Part shown: piece by piece, positions 31,781 to 41,930 of the stretch
How positions within the stretch are numbered: the first letter of the stretch is position 1
Layout: each line of letters opens with the position of its first letter
Source of the DNA: Azolla caroliniana
Lineage: Eukaryota; Polypodiophyta
Assembly (NCBI GenBank): GCA_043228905.1
Contig: JBHGNT010000005.1
Span: forward strand, 15,686,001-15,750,000
Length of the DNA: 64,000 nt
Direction of reading: 5' to 3'
Translations under genes and position numbers: made by a program
The notes under the pieces: model-generated
Database searches by the model: none
The model's input: only the letters and a program-made list of their open reading frames with translations
What the model was told of the DNA's origin: nothing

Positions 31781-32003
31781 GAAGTAGGTCAAACGATGCC
31801 TAAAGGCATGCAACACCTTAGGCTCCGACGACATGATTAGTTGCGTCGTGGAGGCGGTCTCGTTCGACGACACCCTAGGGGGGGTCAAGAGGGTAGTTGA
31901 GGAGGATCTTAGTGAAAACCAAGTCATCCCGATAAATTCCATCGAGATGTACAAAGTCATCGCGGGCTTCGGGAAGATGATCGAGTCGAATCGGACTGCC
32001 CGT
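31781..32003 (+). pseudogene. G4 pre-RT polyprotein segment, part 1
   Basis: Open frame with V-K-R-C-L-K-A-C-N-T-L-G and Y-K-V-I-A-G-F-G-K-M-I-E. Removing G5 joins it in frame to 45152, where V-D-R-K-V-R-P-I-V-A-P-L-P follows. This is the conserved linker upstream of RT in this gypsy family. Confidence 0.65.
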
Positions 32004-32790
32004 TGTCGCGGTATTCAACGAGTATGTGTCGGAAGGGGCGGGACCACGGGGGACTCGGATGAGGAAGAGATGGATGTTGGGAGACCCACCCTCTCCATTC
32101 CTGGCTCCATCAGTTGTGGCGCAAACCGGAATGATTCTGGATGTGTACCGAACACGAGAGAGAGAGAGAGAGAGAGAATACGTGCAACACTGACTCAATG
32201 CACGCTACTTATGTACAGAAACGGAAAGAAGAAACTCTGAAGACGCAGACACAGACAGAGATGCACAAAACTTCATTATATATGTACAAGAGCAAGATAC
32301 AACTCCGGCTTCGAGCTAGACCAAGGTAGGTTAGGTTACAACAACAGTCTCATGCCAAGCTACCGATCAGGGAGCTCTCGGGCTCGTCGCGCCGACCGGG
32401 GTCTTGCACAAGAGACAGGGCAGAAGCCTAAACCCCTTTAGACATACGAGCTCCTAACCGGACTAAACCCTAAATAGACATGAAGACTCAACCCACACGA
32501 CGGCGAAGAAGAAAACCTCAAAGAACCCTAATAGAAAACAAGAAAGGAAGAAGAAAGCTACCAAACCCTAGATCTAAGTGGTATACCCTCCTAACTCAAA
32601 ATGGGCAACTGTTTACAAGTGACCCCTCCCTTCGTTTTATAGCCCACGGAGGGAGGGACCTTACAATGTGGGATAAATTTCCCCTCTTTATTCTATACAC
32701 CATTTTACATTGTTAATGTGCACATGTTGCACACCGCCGACTTGCTCATTCCATCCCGGTTTTACACCGTAGCCGGAAATCTTCACGACA
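32004..32790 (-). repeat. G5 3' LTR (787 bp)
   Basis: In element orientation TGTCGTGAAGATTTCC at 32790 to GAATACCGCGACA at 32004. Contains (GA)n at 32156-32177. The adjoining GGTTTGGTGGGGTCAGA is the polypurine tract. Near identical to the assembled pieces of the right LTR. Confidence 0.88.
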
Positions 32791-33050
32791 TCTGACCCCA
32801 CCAAACCAAATGTCAACCGGTACGTGCCAAACCCGAAGAAGGGTAAGAGATTCCGGCCGTAGTGAGCAACCGACCTTTCATAATCCGCATCCCGGCTACC
32901 GTGTTGGCCTCTACCGATCTGAACCGTCAGCTCCGGTTCCACCCTCACACTCACCTCTCCGTAGGCTTGTTTGACATGTCGATAGGTCTTTTGCCGCGAT
33001 CCCCTCTCGTACGCATGCTTGTCATGTGGCCCTTGATCAACCATATGCAT
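32791..33050. other. G5 interior next to polypurine tract
   Basis: No open frame or motif recognised. Non-coding part of the element. Confidence 0.5.
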
Positions 33051-35820
33051 GCCCCTCACTTTCAACCACCGTCCATATCCCTTGGTCTCACGCTGCCACG
33101 TCGGCCAAACTGCCAGGGTCTCCAGAACTAGTGTGAAGGATCCTTCTTGGGTTATCGATGTTCTTCGAGGCTACCAACACGAGAAATTCGTCCTCCCACC
33201 CGTATTCTCGCCCAGGCACCTCCGTGTGCTGCGTAACTCTTGACTACGCCACACAAGAGGCTCAGTCCGTCGTCCTCCTTTGTTCGGCGCTACCCGTGCC
33301 AATCTCCGGTCTTTCTTCGTGCATGCTTCGTCGGCCCCTGCTCGACCAGATCGTGCGTCATCGCTTGTCGTTTCTCCGCATACCAGTGTCCTGCGCATTC
33401 GAGGAACAACCCGTGTCGGCCTGCTTGGCCCCTTTCGTTCTGTGCTGCTACAACTGGCTCGGTGCCATACACTTGCCGTCGTCCCCTCGCCCCCACCAGC
33501 TTGTTATCTCGGGCTTGGCTTGCCACGCGAGTCGTTGCCACTCCGACTGAGCCTCCAAGATCTCCAAAGTGGGTGTAGAGGATCCTCCTTCGGTCACTGA
33601 TACCGTTTTCGGCTACCGACCCGTGCATCCTATCCCGCGCCCGGTTTCCGACCCGGCACCACTATGTGTCGTCTTCCATCTTCCTTGCTCGGCAACGCCT
33701 GTGCCGAACACCGTCCCGTACCTGTGCTTTACTTCGGCCCTCGATGGCCACACACACATCTTCCGATTTACTTCCGGGTGTGCCCTTTCAGCCCGACACA
33801 CCGCTCCCCGCTTGGGTGTCCTTGGTAGCTTTCCGTGCTGCTACCCACGAAAGATCACCCTTGCCCATTTTGGCCTGCCTGGCCTTTGTTGTTCTCGTGA
33901 CGCCTTGGTTGCTTGGTGCCTCTGTTGCTATGGCCTTCGTCCCCTCGCCGCCACCGTCAATATCTTGGTCTTACGTCGGCTTCTAGTGCTGACCGATGAA
34001 GTCTCTAGATCCGGTCTGGAGGATCCTTCTTGAGCCTCCGATCCGTTATGCAACCGACTCGTGTACCAAGCGTGTCTGATCTTCATCCTTATGACCCTGC
34101 CGATTGGGTTCGTATCCGGTTCATGGCCGTGTCGCCAGCCTAACACCTCCTTCCGCTCCTTTTCGGCCCTTCTGCTAGATCCCGTTCACCTGCCGCCACC
34201 ATTCTTTTCTCTAGGTCGACCGCCGACTCTCGGGTCGACCGCCGGAGTCTCTGGATCGGTGTGACGATCGTCGTAGGATCGCCCATCCGCACTTCTACGT
34301 CGTATCTTGGGATCCCGTTCACCTACCGCCACCGTCCATCTCTCTAGGTCTCACGTCGGCTCTCGGGCCGACCACCGGAGTCTCCAGATCGGTGTGAGGA
34401 TCGGCGTAGGACCGCCCCATTGCTGCCTTTGCCCTCGTCCCCTCGCCGCCACCGTCAATCTCTTGGTCTTACGTCGGCTCTGCTGCCGACTGCTAAAGTC
34501 TCTAGATCCGATGTGAAGGATCCTCCTTGGGCCTCTCGTCTTTCCAACCCTATCTCGTGTCTTCCTTCTCCGCATGTCGAGAGGGTGGCTCGCCCCACAC
34601 CCTCTCTCGTGGTACCACCGTACCATGTTCCCGGCCTCTCCGTAGGCTTGCTTCCTCCGCCCTTTTTGGATCGGTTATTCGGAAGTCCACTCCGCCCAGT
34701 TCTCGTCCGGGTCCGCCCGTCACTCTGCATTGCCGGGTCGCGTTCTCCTACCACCACCGTCAGTATCTTGGTCTTAGGTCGGATCCGATGCAGACCGCCG
34801 AAGTCTCTAGCCCGGTGTGAGGTGACCCATAGAACCGGTCTTTGTTCCTCCGCTTGTCGAGAGGGTGGCTCACTCCACACCCTCTCCCGTGGTACTGATA
34901 TACCGTGTCCCCAACCTCTTCGTAGGCCTGCTTCCTCTACCCTTCCGGATCGGTTATCCAGAAGTCTGCTCCACCCGGTTCTCGTCCGGGTCTATCCATC
35001 ACTCTGCATTGTCGGGTCCCGTTCTCTTGCTGTCACCGTCAGTATCTTGGTCTTATGTTGGATCCGATGCCAACCGCCGAAGTCTCTAGCCCAGTGTGAG
35101 GTGACCCATAGGACTGATCTTCGTTCCTCCGCTCTCGTGTTCTTCTCTCGAACTTGTCGTCGACGTTCTTGTTGTGCTCCCACCTCCATCTTCCATCTCT
35201 CTAGGTCTCACACCGGCTATCGGCCGGCTGCCGGAGTCTCCGAATTAGATGTGGAGGTACCGATTCTGAAACAGCTCCCGACGACTCGTCCAAGGCCACC
35301 GACCCTTTTAGTGGTGTCACTGGAAAGCATCCGCTCTATGATCGATCAAGCCCCGCTTGGGCTTGATTCCCCAATGTCCGGAGTTTCGGCTCCAATGCCG
35401 ACCCCGTCGAACTCGTTCCGTACCCTCAATCATCTTCTTCTCGATTCCCAACCTTCGCCCGGTCGGTCTTTCTCCCCATGTAAAAGAGGGTGGCTCATCC
35501 CGCACTCTCTCCCGTATCGGCACCTTCATACCGAACCCTGCCCTTGTCAAAGGATCCTCATCCGGATTGTTCTCCATCCGAATCGGAATGCCGATCAGTT
35601 CGATGCCCAGTCGGGTCGACTTCCGATTCCACTCCCTTCGGCGCCTGTTCTCATTTCCTCTTTCTCTGTCGCGGCTTCGTCCTCGACCTCCTCACAGGCC
35701 ATTTCCCATCCATATTCATTAGCATCGTGCCAGGACTCCTCACTGGTGCCATACATCTCTCCGATCTTATGTCGGCACACGGGCTCGACTGCCGGAGTCT
35801 CCAGAATCCATGTGGAGGGC
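33050..35820. repeat. G5 internal degenerate minisatellite
   Basis: A unit of the type CACCGTCAATCTCTTGGTCT followed by ACGTCGGCTC and GTCTCTAGATC...GATGTGAAGGATCC recurs near 33065, 33950, 34195, 34330, 34455, 34755, 35035, 35190 and 35755, with spacing from about 120 to 560 bp. The region is GC-rich and free of pol motifs. Because it has few stops, it carries long spurious frames on both strands. Confidence 0.75.
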
Positions 35821-36735
35821 TCTTCTCCGCTCCCGACCATCTCCTCGGCTAGTCTTTTTCCGCAAGTCGAGAAGGTGTTTGGCTCCACACCCTCTCCTAT
35901 GGTACCGTCGTACCATTCTTCGGCCTCTGCCTGGGCCATGTCCGCGTTGTCCGGAAGGTCGACTAGCTCTGAGCCTCCGGAATCCATCCGCGTGCCGGAT
36001 CTCTCTTCTTCATCGACCAATTCCTTTAAAACCTCGTACGCTTCCCGAACTAGGGCCTCGACATCGAGCTTCGCCGATCGTTCTTGTTGCTGCCCGGTTC
36101 CTGCCATGATGACAGGCCATCGCGCGTTATCTTCCTCATCCAACCATCGGCATACTCACTCGACTTCCGACCAGTCCTCGGTAAGGCCATTCGCTCCGTC
36201 GTCATCTTCGAGCTCAATTCTGATGGCCTCCTGTTCCGCTCAGTCGATCGACCTAACAAATAACAAGACTTTGTCCACCTCCACCAGTCTTTGATCCCAC
36301 TCCGGGAGCCGAGCAAGCCGCCGCACGAACTCTCGGAACGCCTTCGTTGCGCCTCGGTGGGTCTTCGCCGATGCAACCCACTGGTCGAAGTCGCGTCGTC
36401 CCCAGCTCTTTCGCCGTCCTCTGTATGCCTGCAGGAACACCTCTTCGAAGGCCTCCCATGAACTATGAGATTCTCGGAGCTCCTTTACTTCCGCGTGCAT
36501 GCGGACGGCAACGACCCGATAGAAGAACTCCAACCTCAATGCCTCGTCTACACTTCGCACCTCCAATTCGGCGTTGTAGGCTTCCAAGTAGAATGGGACT
36601 TTGTCCCCGTTGAAACGGCCGACACTTTCGACCACTCACTCAATACCTTGTTGCGCTGCTTCTCGCCTCATCACCACTCGTCCGAACTCCAACACCACTT
36701 CGGCCACCATCTGCGCAAAGTCCTCGTCTTTCGAC
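35595..36735 (-). pseudogene. G5 gag
   Basis: From the ATG at 36735 (M-E-S-K-D-E-D-F) the frame reads to a TGA, then S-V-G-R-F-N-G-D-K-V and F-Y-L-E-A-Y-N-A-E-L (36240-36635), matching the gag of G4 (G-S-I-G-R-F-N-G-K-D and Y-L-E-A-Y). It ends K-V-L-L-F-V-R-S-I-D, followed by a downstream acidic region A-Y-E-V-L-K-E-L-V-D-E-E (35595-36143). No zinc knuckle is visible. Two or three stops or shifts interrupt it. Confidence 0.75.
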
Positions 36736-36778
36736 TCCATCCTCCCTTGCCGCCCTTTCACGTCGGGTTCACCAAAGA

Positions 36779-36989
36779 TGTCGCGGTATTCCGCGAGTAT
36801 GTGAAAAGGGACGGGACCATGGGGGTCTCAGACGACAAAGAGATGGATGTCGGGAGACCCACCCTCTCCGGTCCCGGCTGCATTGGTTGTGCCGCAAACC
36901 GAAACGATTCCAGACGCATACCGGAGGCTGTCGAACATGAGAGAGGGGGAGAGAGAGAGAGAGAGAGAGAGATAGATAGATAGATAGAT
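36779..36989 (-). repeat. G5 5' LTR, first piece
   Basis: Corresponds to 32004-32175 of the other LTR, up to the (GA)n tract. The tract is expanded and followed by (TAGA)n at the LINE1 junction. Confidence 0.85.
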
Positions 36990-37044
36990 TATATTATCGT
37001 CTTCGGAGATCAAATATGACCTATGAGACCAAAAATATTACATT

Positions 37045-38889
37045 TCACGTGATACGTGTGAAAGTGAGTAGTGACTCTCGATGTTCAAGAACTTTACCAA
37101 TGAATGTTGCAATCGAGAGTGCACATTGTGGTTGTGAGAGGAATTCATGCAAAGATTGGGCTCGATCGAAGAGATGTGGAAAGCATGGTCGAATATGATC
37201 AAAGGCAGAGCATTGTATCAAAGTGTGATACTCAGACTCGCGAACTTGTTTAGGGCAAAGTGTGCATAGCCGACCACTCTCATCACTTGTACCCCAACGC
37301 CCTGTTTCACATCGCAATGCATGTGAGCTAAGTCGCATGGAAGCAATGGTTCGAATGGCAGATAACGGTATGGGCTCTAACATGTATGGATGTGTACGAT
37401 TTCCCCGTTCCGCAAAGAATATGGTTTTGTAGTTAGGTGCAACATGTGTAGTATAATGTGTGAAGCGTGAGCCTCCACATTTGTCCCAGGTCATGATACA
37501 TTGGCGTTGCAAAAATGCCTCATTTACAGAGGAATCTAATGATGCATCATGAAGCAAGTGTCTCGCATCCCATCTACCAAACCATTTTTCTATATCTTGC
37601 ATCCAACCGGAACACAAAATTTTGTTTTTATGCGTCTTTTGGATCTTTTTGCTTGCTTCCCACGCAATTCTAGGAAGTCGATGTGATGGACTTTTTTGAA
37701 CCTTAAGCATGTATTCAACAACCCTTTCCATGGCCATGATCTCAATGGGAAGCGATCCCGTCTCAAGGAGGAGGAGGGTGTAGGGCGTTTGTTTCTTAAC
37801 TTGTAGAAACTTGGTAAGAAAATGCTTTTGGACAGTTTCAAACTCTTTCCACATAGACTTAGGGATGCTACCGCCCCATACTTCCACCCCATAGAGAAGA
37901 ACTGGTGTCACCAAAGTGTCAAAAAGATATTTCTTGAGGACCCAACACTTAATATCTCCAAGATTGCATGTGTTCTCAAATGCATAGTATGCTCGTTTGC
38001 CCGCCTCTAAGCGGCGTGTAGCACATTCATTCCATCTATGATTTGAAGGAACTTCAAGGCCAAGATATTTGAAGCTTTCCACACATTCAAGTGGCTCATT
38101 GTTGTACATAATGCATGGTTTATCTCTTTTTTGGCTCTTCACAAGCATAATCTTTGTTTTAGAGCTATTGACACTTAATTTAGTATGCATGCAAAAAATT
38201 TCCAATGCCTTCATAAGCTTTTGTGCATCTCCTAAAGTATTTGCAAAAAGCACTACGTCATCTGCATATAGCAAAAGCATAATCACAACATTCCCAATGG
38301 CAACTTCTTCAACACATTCTTCCTTTGCAAACTTGGTAACCATTTCTTCCAATTTATCAATGCATAGACCAAATATTGTTGGTGAGAGTGGGCATCCTTG
38401 CTTAACACCAATAGTGCTTTTGAAAAAATCTGAAAGTTTATCTCTCATGCGCACACAACATATAACCTTCTCATAAATTCGGGAAATTGCAAGCATATAT
38501 TCACTTGGCACCTCAAGTTCTTCCATTCGCCTCCAAAGATGCTCACGAGGTACCATATCAAAAGCTTTCTTGAAGTCTACAAAGCAACAATATAAACCTT
38601 TACCTCTAAGGCGACTTTCCTCCATTAATACTCGAAGGGTGATAAGGTGATCAATGGTGCTATGGTGTTTCCGAAAGCCAGCTTGTCCATAAGCTCTCTT
38701 ACCACTTTTTTCAGCCCATACACTTATCTTTGATTCCATTATACATCCAAATAGTTTTGCCATTAATGAGCCAACCATGATGGTTCGATAGTTGTTTACA
38801 TTATTTATATCTCCACCTTTATGTAAAGGTTTGATCCAATTTGTAGTCCAATCGTACGGCATACCATGTTGCAATGCATCATTAAACAT
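37045..38889 (-). CDS. LINE1 reverse transcriptase ORF, nearly intact
   Basis: A 614-codon open frame covers the RT palm through the C-terminus. Motifs by residue: G-Q-A-G-F-R 68-73, C-F-V-D-F-K-K-A-F-D with the first catalytic Asp at about 105, G-V-K-Q-G-C-P-L-S-P 161-170, and Y-A-D-D-V 208-212. A C-terminal C-x2-C-x9-H-x4-C knuckle is at 542-560. In target-primed reverse transcription this enzyme copies LINE RNA at a nicked site. The same frame probably extends upstream (K-W-T-G-K-E-A-H-I-W) before a small frameshift near 38930 to the 38895-39320 frame. Truncation removes the endonuclease, so the copy cannot move. The palm resembles L2, CR1 or RTE-like enzymes more than the common plant L1 RT, though this is judged by eye. 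Confidence 0.85.
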   Translation of the reverse strand: MFNDALQHGMPYDWTTNWIKPLHKGGDINNVNNYRTIMVGSLMAKLFGCIMESKISVWAEKSGKRAYGQAGFRKHHSTIDHLITLRVLMEESRLRGKGLYCCFVDFKKAFDMVPREHLWRRMEELEVPSEYMLAISRIYEKVICCVRMRDKLSDFFKSTIGVKQGCPLSPTIFGLCIDKLEEMVTKFAKEECVEEVAIGNVVIMLLLYADDVVLFANTLGDAQKLMKALEIFCMHTKLSVNSSKTKIMLVKSQKRDKPCIMYNNEPLECVESFKYLGLEVPSNHRWNECATRRLEAGKRAYYAFENTCNLGDIKCWVLKKYLFDTLVTPVLLYGVEVWGGSIPKSMWKEFETVQKHFLTKFLQVKKQTPYTLLLLETGSLPIEIMAMERVVEYMLKVQKSPSHRLPRIAWEASKKIQKTHKNKILCSGWMQDIEKWFGRWDARHLLHDASLDSSVNEAFLQRQCIMTWDKCGGSRFTHYTTHVAPNYKTIFFAERGNRTHPYMLEPIPLSAIRTIASMRLSSHALRCETGRWGTSDESGRLCTLCPKQVRESEYHTLIQCSAFDHIRPCFPHLFDRAQSLHEFLSQPQCALSIATFIGKVLEHRESLLTFTRIT

Positions 38890-38894
38890 ATCGC

Positions 38895-39312
38895 TTATCC
38901 ATATATGTGCTTCCTTTCCCGTCCATTTGACATTTCAGCCTTTATACATTGAAGATCGCTTGCCTTTCGAGAGGCCAATTTCTTAAGTCCTATGCATATA
39001 TCTTCAATTGTAAAGAAGGAAGGCATATGTGAAAGAGAACCATAACACATCATCTTTCCGGCAAGAGATAACTCATATAAATTCTTACAATGCATAGACA
39101 AGTCGTGAAGAGTTAAGTCACCATAACTCTCAACACGTTTTCCCTTTAGATTTCCCCAAAATTTAGCACATGCATGTGCTTTCTCTTGCGTTTGGATAAA
39201 TTGTTGAGTAACTTCCCATATTCTTCTCTTTCTTTGAATAAGCCTTTTATACTCATGCAAATGCTTTTGGTAATTCTCTTTATTCTTAACTACATCCAAA
39301 ACCATAAGGCAC
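38895..39312 (-). pseudogene. LINE1 linker between endonuclease and RT
   Basis: Basic, helical linker (Y-K-R-L-I-Q-R-K-R-R-I-W, A-C-A-K-F-W-G-N-L-K) upstream of RT. About 355 bp of it (38952-39309) is repeated at roughly 94 percent identity at 45333-45688 in LINE2. Confidence 0.8.
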
Positions 39313-39401
39313 TGACTCAATGCACGCTACTTATGTACAGAAAGGGAAAGAAGAAACTCTAAAGACGCAGACACAGACAAAGATGCACAGAACTTCATTA
39401 T
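39313..39401 (-). repeat. G5 5' LTR, second piece
   Basis: Matches 32194-32278 of the left LTR. Ends with ATTAT (39397-39401), the target duplicate of copia A. Confidence 0.88.
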
Positions 39402-39819
39402 TGTGAAGAATAGCGTGCGGAAGCAAGTAGGAAACCGAACATAGAAAATACGCAGGTTTAATGGAGAACTTGAACATACACAGTACTCGAGAGAGACAAA
39501 GAGACAGAGAGAGAGAGAACACACAGAAACGCAATTCAAAATAATACTCAATCTGTTCTATACATACTTCGTGCTCGGTGAGCACCTTATATACAAGCCT
39601 TGACAATCGGGCTGACACAAGTACTGACAGTACTTGACCGCTCATGAATGAGCCTACTACACAAACTCCCAAAATTATTCCCTTACGAGGAATATCTTTC
39701 TAACAGCCTCGCGGTTTACGCAACGCTACAGCCTGTTGTGCGCACGGTTTTATGCACCCAGTTTACGCACTGGGTTATGCACCCGATTACGCACCGAATG
39801 TTGAGCTTGTCTCTCAACA
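39402..39819 (-). repeat. Copia A 3' LTR (418 bp)
   Basis: In element sense TGTTGAGAGACAAGC to ATTCTTCACA. The first 110 bp carry about six copies of a GTGCRTAA motif. A TATA-like TATATAAGG is near 39590 in element sense. Confidence 0.95.
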
Positions 39820-40370
39820 CTCCCCCTCAAGCTCAACTTGAGGTTCCGTCCGTTCTTCTGGATCTATGCTCCGGTTCCTTCTGGCTTCACGCCTCGCTCG
39901 CGCTCCTCGACCCGTTCGATTCTGCACGCTTCGACCCTTCCGGTCGGCTTGTCTGCTTACACGGCCCTTCTCAGCTTCCTTGTTGTTGCAGTGTTGGCGC
40001 CTCTTTTGCTGCCTTCTCTTCCACTTGGCCCTTGGTTGATTCAATGTATCCGAATCAAACATCCGAACCGACTCGGCTTCCTCCGATCGGTTTTCACTCT
40101 CGTCCGAGTTGGCTGTCTCCAACTCGTCTTCGGTCTTCTCGCCCTTGATGGCTTTTTCTCCCCCACGCTTGGTTGGCTTCGGCTCTTTCTTTCGACTGCT
40201 CCCCTTATGTCCACTTTCGGACTCTTCCGCGGATCCACCCTCAGCTTCTTCAGCCGATCCGAAATCGAATTCATCATCCGACTCGGCGTCACGGTCTTTT
40301 CCGCTCTTTTCCTGCTCCCTTCCATGGTCATCATGGACATCTCTCCCCCTCAAGTTCGGCACATCAAGGT
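39814..40370 (-). CDS. Copia A C-terminal tail beyond RNase H
   Basis: The RNase H frame does not stop at the usual place. After L-D-V-P-N-L-R-G-R-D-V it runs on for about 175 residues of charged sequence. An acidic part (D-A-E-S-D-D-E-F-D, E-S-E-S-G-H-K-G-S-S) is followed by a basic part (R-R-Q-Q-K-R-R-Q-H, S-R-Q-A-D-R-K-G-R), and the end is V-E-L-E-G-E-C just before the polypurine tract. A purine tract TTGAGGGGGAGAGATG lies at the point where RNase H would normally end. The basic end is conserved in C3 (57762-58016). No known domain recognised. Confidence 0.6.
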
Positions 40371-41105
40371 GACGCAACCCAAGTGCACCCGAGAATTTCC
40401 GCAACTTGTCCAGACCAAGAGGCTTGGTGAAAATGTCGGCGTTCTGCCGATCCGTCGGAACATACGGAAGTTCGACTTCACCGAAGAGGACACACTCACG
40501 GAAAAAATGGTAGTGCACCTCGATGTGCTTAGTCCGGGCGTGGAAGACGGGGTTCTTAGCTAGCTGGATGCTGCTGAGGTTGTCGCAGTGGATTATCGTT
40601 TGGTCGGATACCTCCACATGTAAATCCTTAAGTAGCCGCTTCAACCATATGGCTTCGCATGTCGCGACAGCCGCTCCTCTATACTCGGCTTCGGTGCTTG
40701 ACAGTGCAACTGTCGGTTGCTTCTTGCTACTCCACGCGATCGCGGCACTCCCAAGAGAACGTGAAACCGGACGTGGATCGGCGATCGCTGGCGTTTCCGA
40801 CCCAATCAGCATCGGTGTAACCGACCAACTGCGCGGCAGTATCGGTCAGATATAGTAGCCCCCAGTCCTTAGTGCCATTGACATACCGGAGTACGCGTTG
40901 TGCGCAAAGAAGGTGCTCCTCCGTTGATCGCGCCATGAACTAACTAATCACCCCGACCGGGTCGCTGAGATCTGGTCGAGTGATGGTCAAGTATATAAGG
41001 CTTCCGACTATATATCGGAACCTCGGCGAAGCTTGACGGTTCTATCTAGAGGAGTCGAGACGGACTTACAGTCGGCCATCCCGAATTTGAAGAGCGTACT
41101 TAACG
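40371..41105 (-). pseudogene. Copia A RNase H
   Basis: Frames 39814-40812 and 40727-40936 give G-Y-T-D-A-D-W-V-G, S-S-T-E-A-E-Y-R-G-A, I-H-C-D-N-L-S-S-I-Q-L-A and H-Y-H-F-F-R-E-C-V. All catalytic acidic residues are visible. A frameshift lies near 40760. Confidence 0.88.
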
Positions 41106-41930
41106 CGTAATGCCGTTAGCTGATCAGTATGCCTTCGGGGGTATGGATCACTTCGATCTCAAGGAAATAATGAAGGTCCCCCAAATCCTTCATGGCGAAT
41201 GATGCCGCAAGCTGGAGCTTCATGCGGTCAATCTCACCTAGGTCGGCATCGGTGATGACCAAGTCATCAACATAAAGTAAAATGCTAACCGGCCCGAGTC
41301 GACCTTTCTGGATGAACAGTGCAAAGTCCGATTTTGACATCTCAAAGCCCAACCGACGCAAACGTTGCATGATCTTCGCGTTCCAGGCACGCGGGGCTTG
41401 GTTTAGTCCGTAAAGGGACTTCTTCAATCGGCACACCGCTGAAGTGTTCGTTCTGAAGTGAAATCTGGGGGGTTGTACCATGTACACCTGTTCCTCAAGC
41501 TCACCTTGTAGGAACACATTCTTTACATCCATCTGATGTAAGTGCCACCCCTTTGCCGCAGCTACTGCGAGCAAAACACAGATAGTTGTCATCTTCGTGA
41601 TCGGCGCAAACATCTCATCATAGTCGATGCCGTGTTTCTGCGTGTAGCCTTTCTCTACTAACCGGGCCTTGTAACGATTGACTGAGCCGTCAGTGTTATA
41701 CTTGATCTTGTACATCCACCTACATCCGATCGGCTTCACACCTTTTGGGTGCGTCAACCAGGTCCCAAGTTTCATTCTCCACTAATGCGTGCATCTCTTC
41801 CCCCATTGCGCCACGCCAATTTGCGTCCTTCGCTGCTTCTGCGTAGCTCTCCGGCTCACGCACTTCCGCTACACGGTTCATGTACGCATAGTGATGCGCC
41901 TTGTACTCATTGTATCCGAACCATACAATA
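41106..41930 (-). pseudogene. Copia A reverse transcriptase
   Basis: C-R-W-M-Y-K-I-K-Y, Q-M-D-V-K-N-V-F-L-Q-G-E-L (first Asp), then S-I-L-L-Y-V-D-D-L-V-I-T-D with the Y-V-D-D pair. The frame is open for 219 codons (41116-41775), with a shift at about 41760 to the upstream frame that carries M-H-A-L-V-E-N-E-T-W. Confidence 0.9.

Larger units (their letters stand above)
36990..39312 (-). mobile_element. LINE1, 5'-truncated non-LTR retrotransposon in the G5 LTR
   Basis: Minus-strand LINE inserted in the right LTR of G5, whose sequence resumes with TGACTCAATGCACGC at 39313. The 3' end abuts (TAGA)n/(GA)n rather than poly(A): in element sense the tail reads TCTATCTATCTATC. The 5' end is truncated just before the endonuclease. 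LINE2 and LINE3 nearby, and the remnant at 1-504, are the same family. Confidence 0.85.

Noticed and set aside
31781-32003. Host gene exon
   Set aside because: Joining across G5 gives a continuous frame into K-V-R-P-I-V-A-P-L-P, the pre-RT linker of this gypsy family, so it belongs to G4.
34420-36294. A 624-codon plus-strand open frame in G5
   Set aside because: It is antisense to gag and to the minisatellite, is dominated by Ser, Pro and Arg, and has no domain. GC-rich sequence lacks stops on both strands, so it is a composition artefact.
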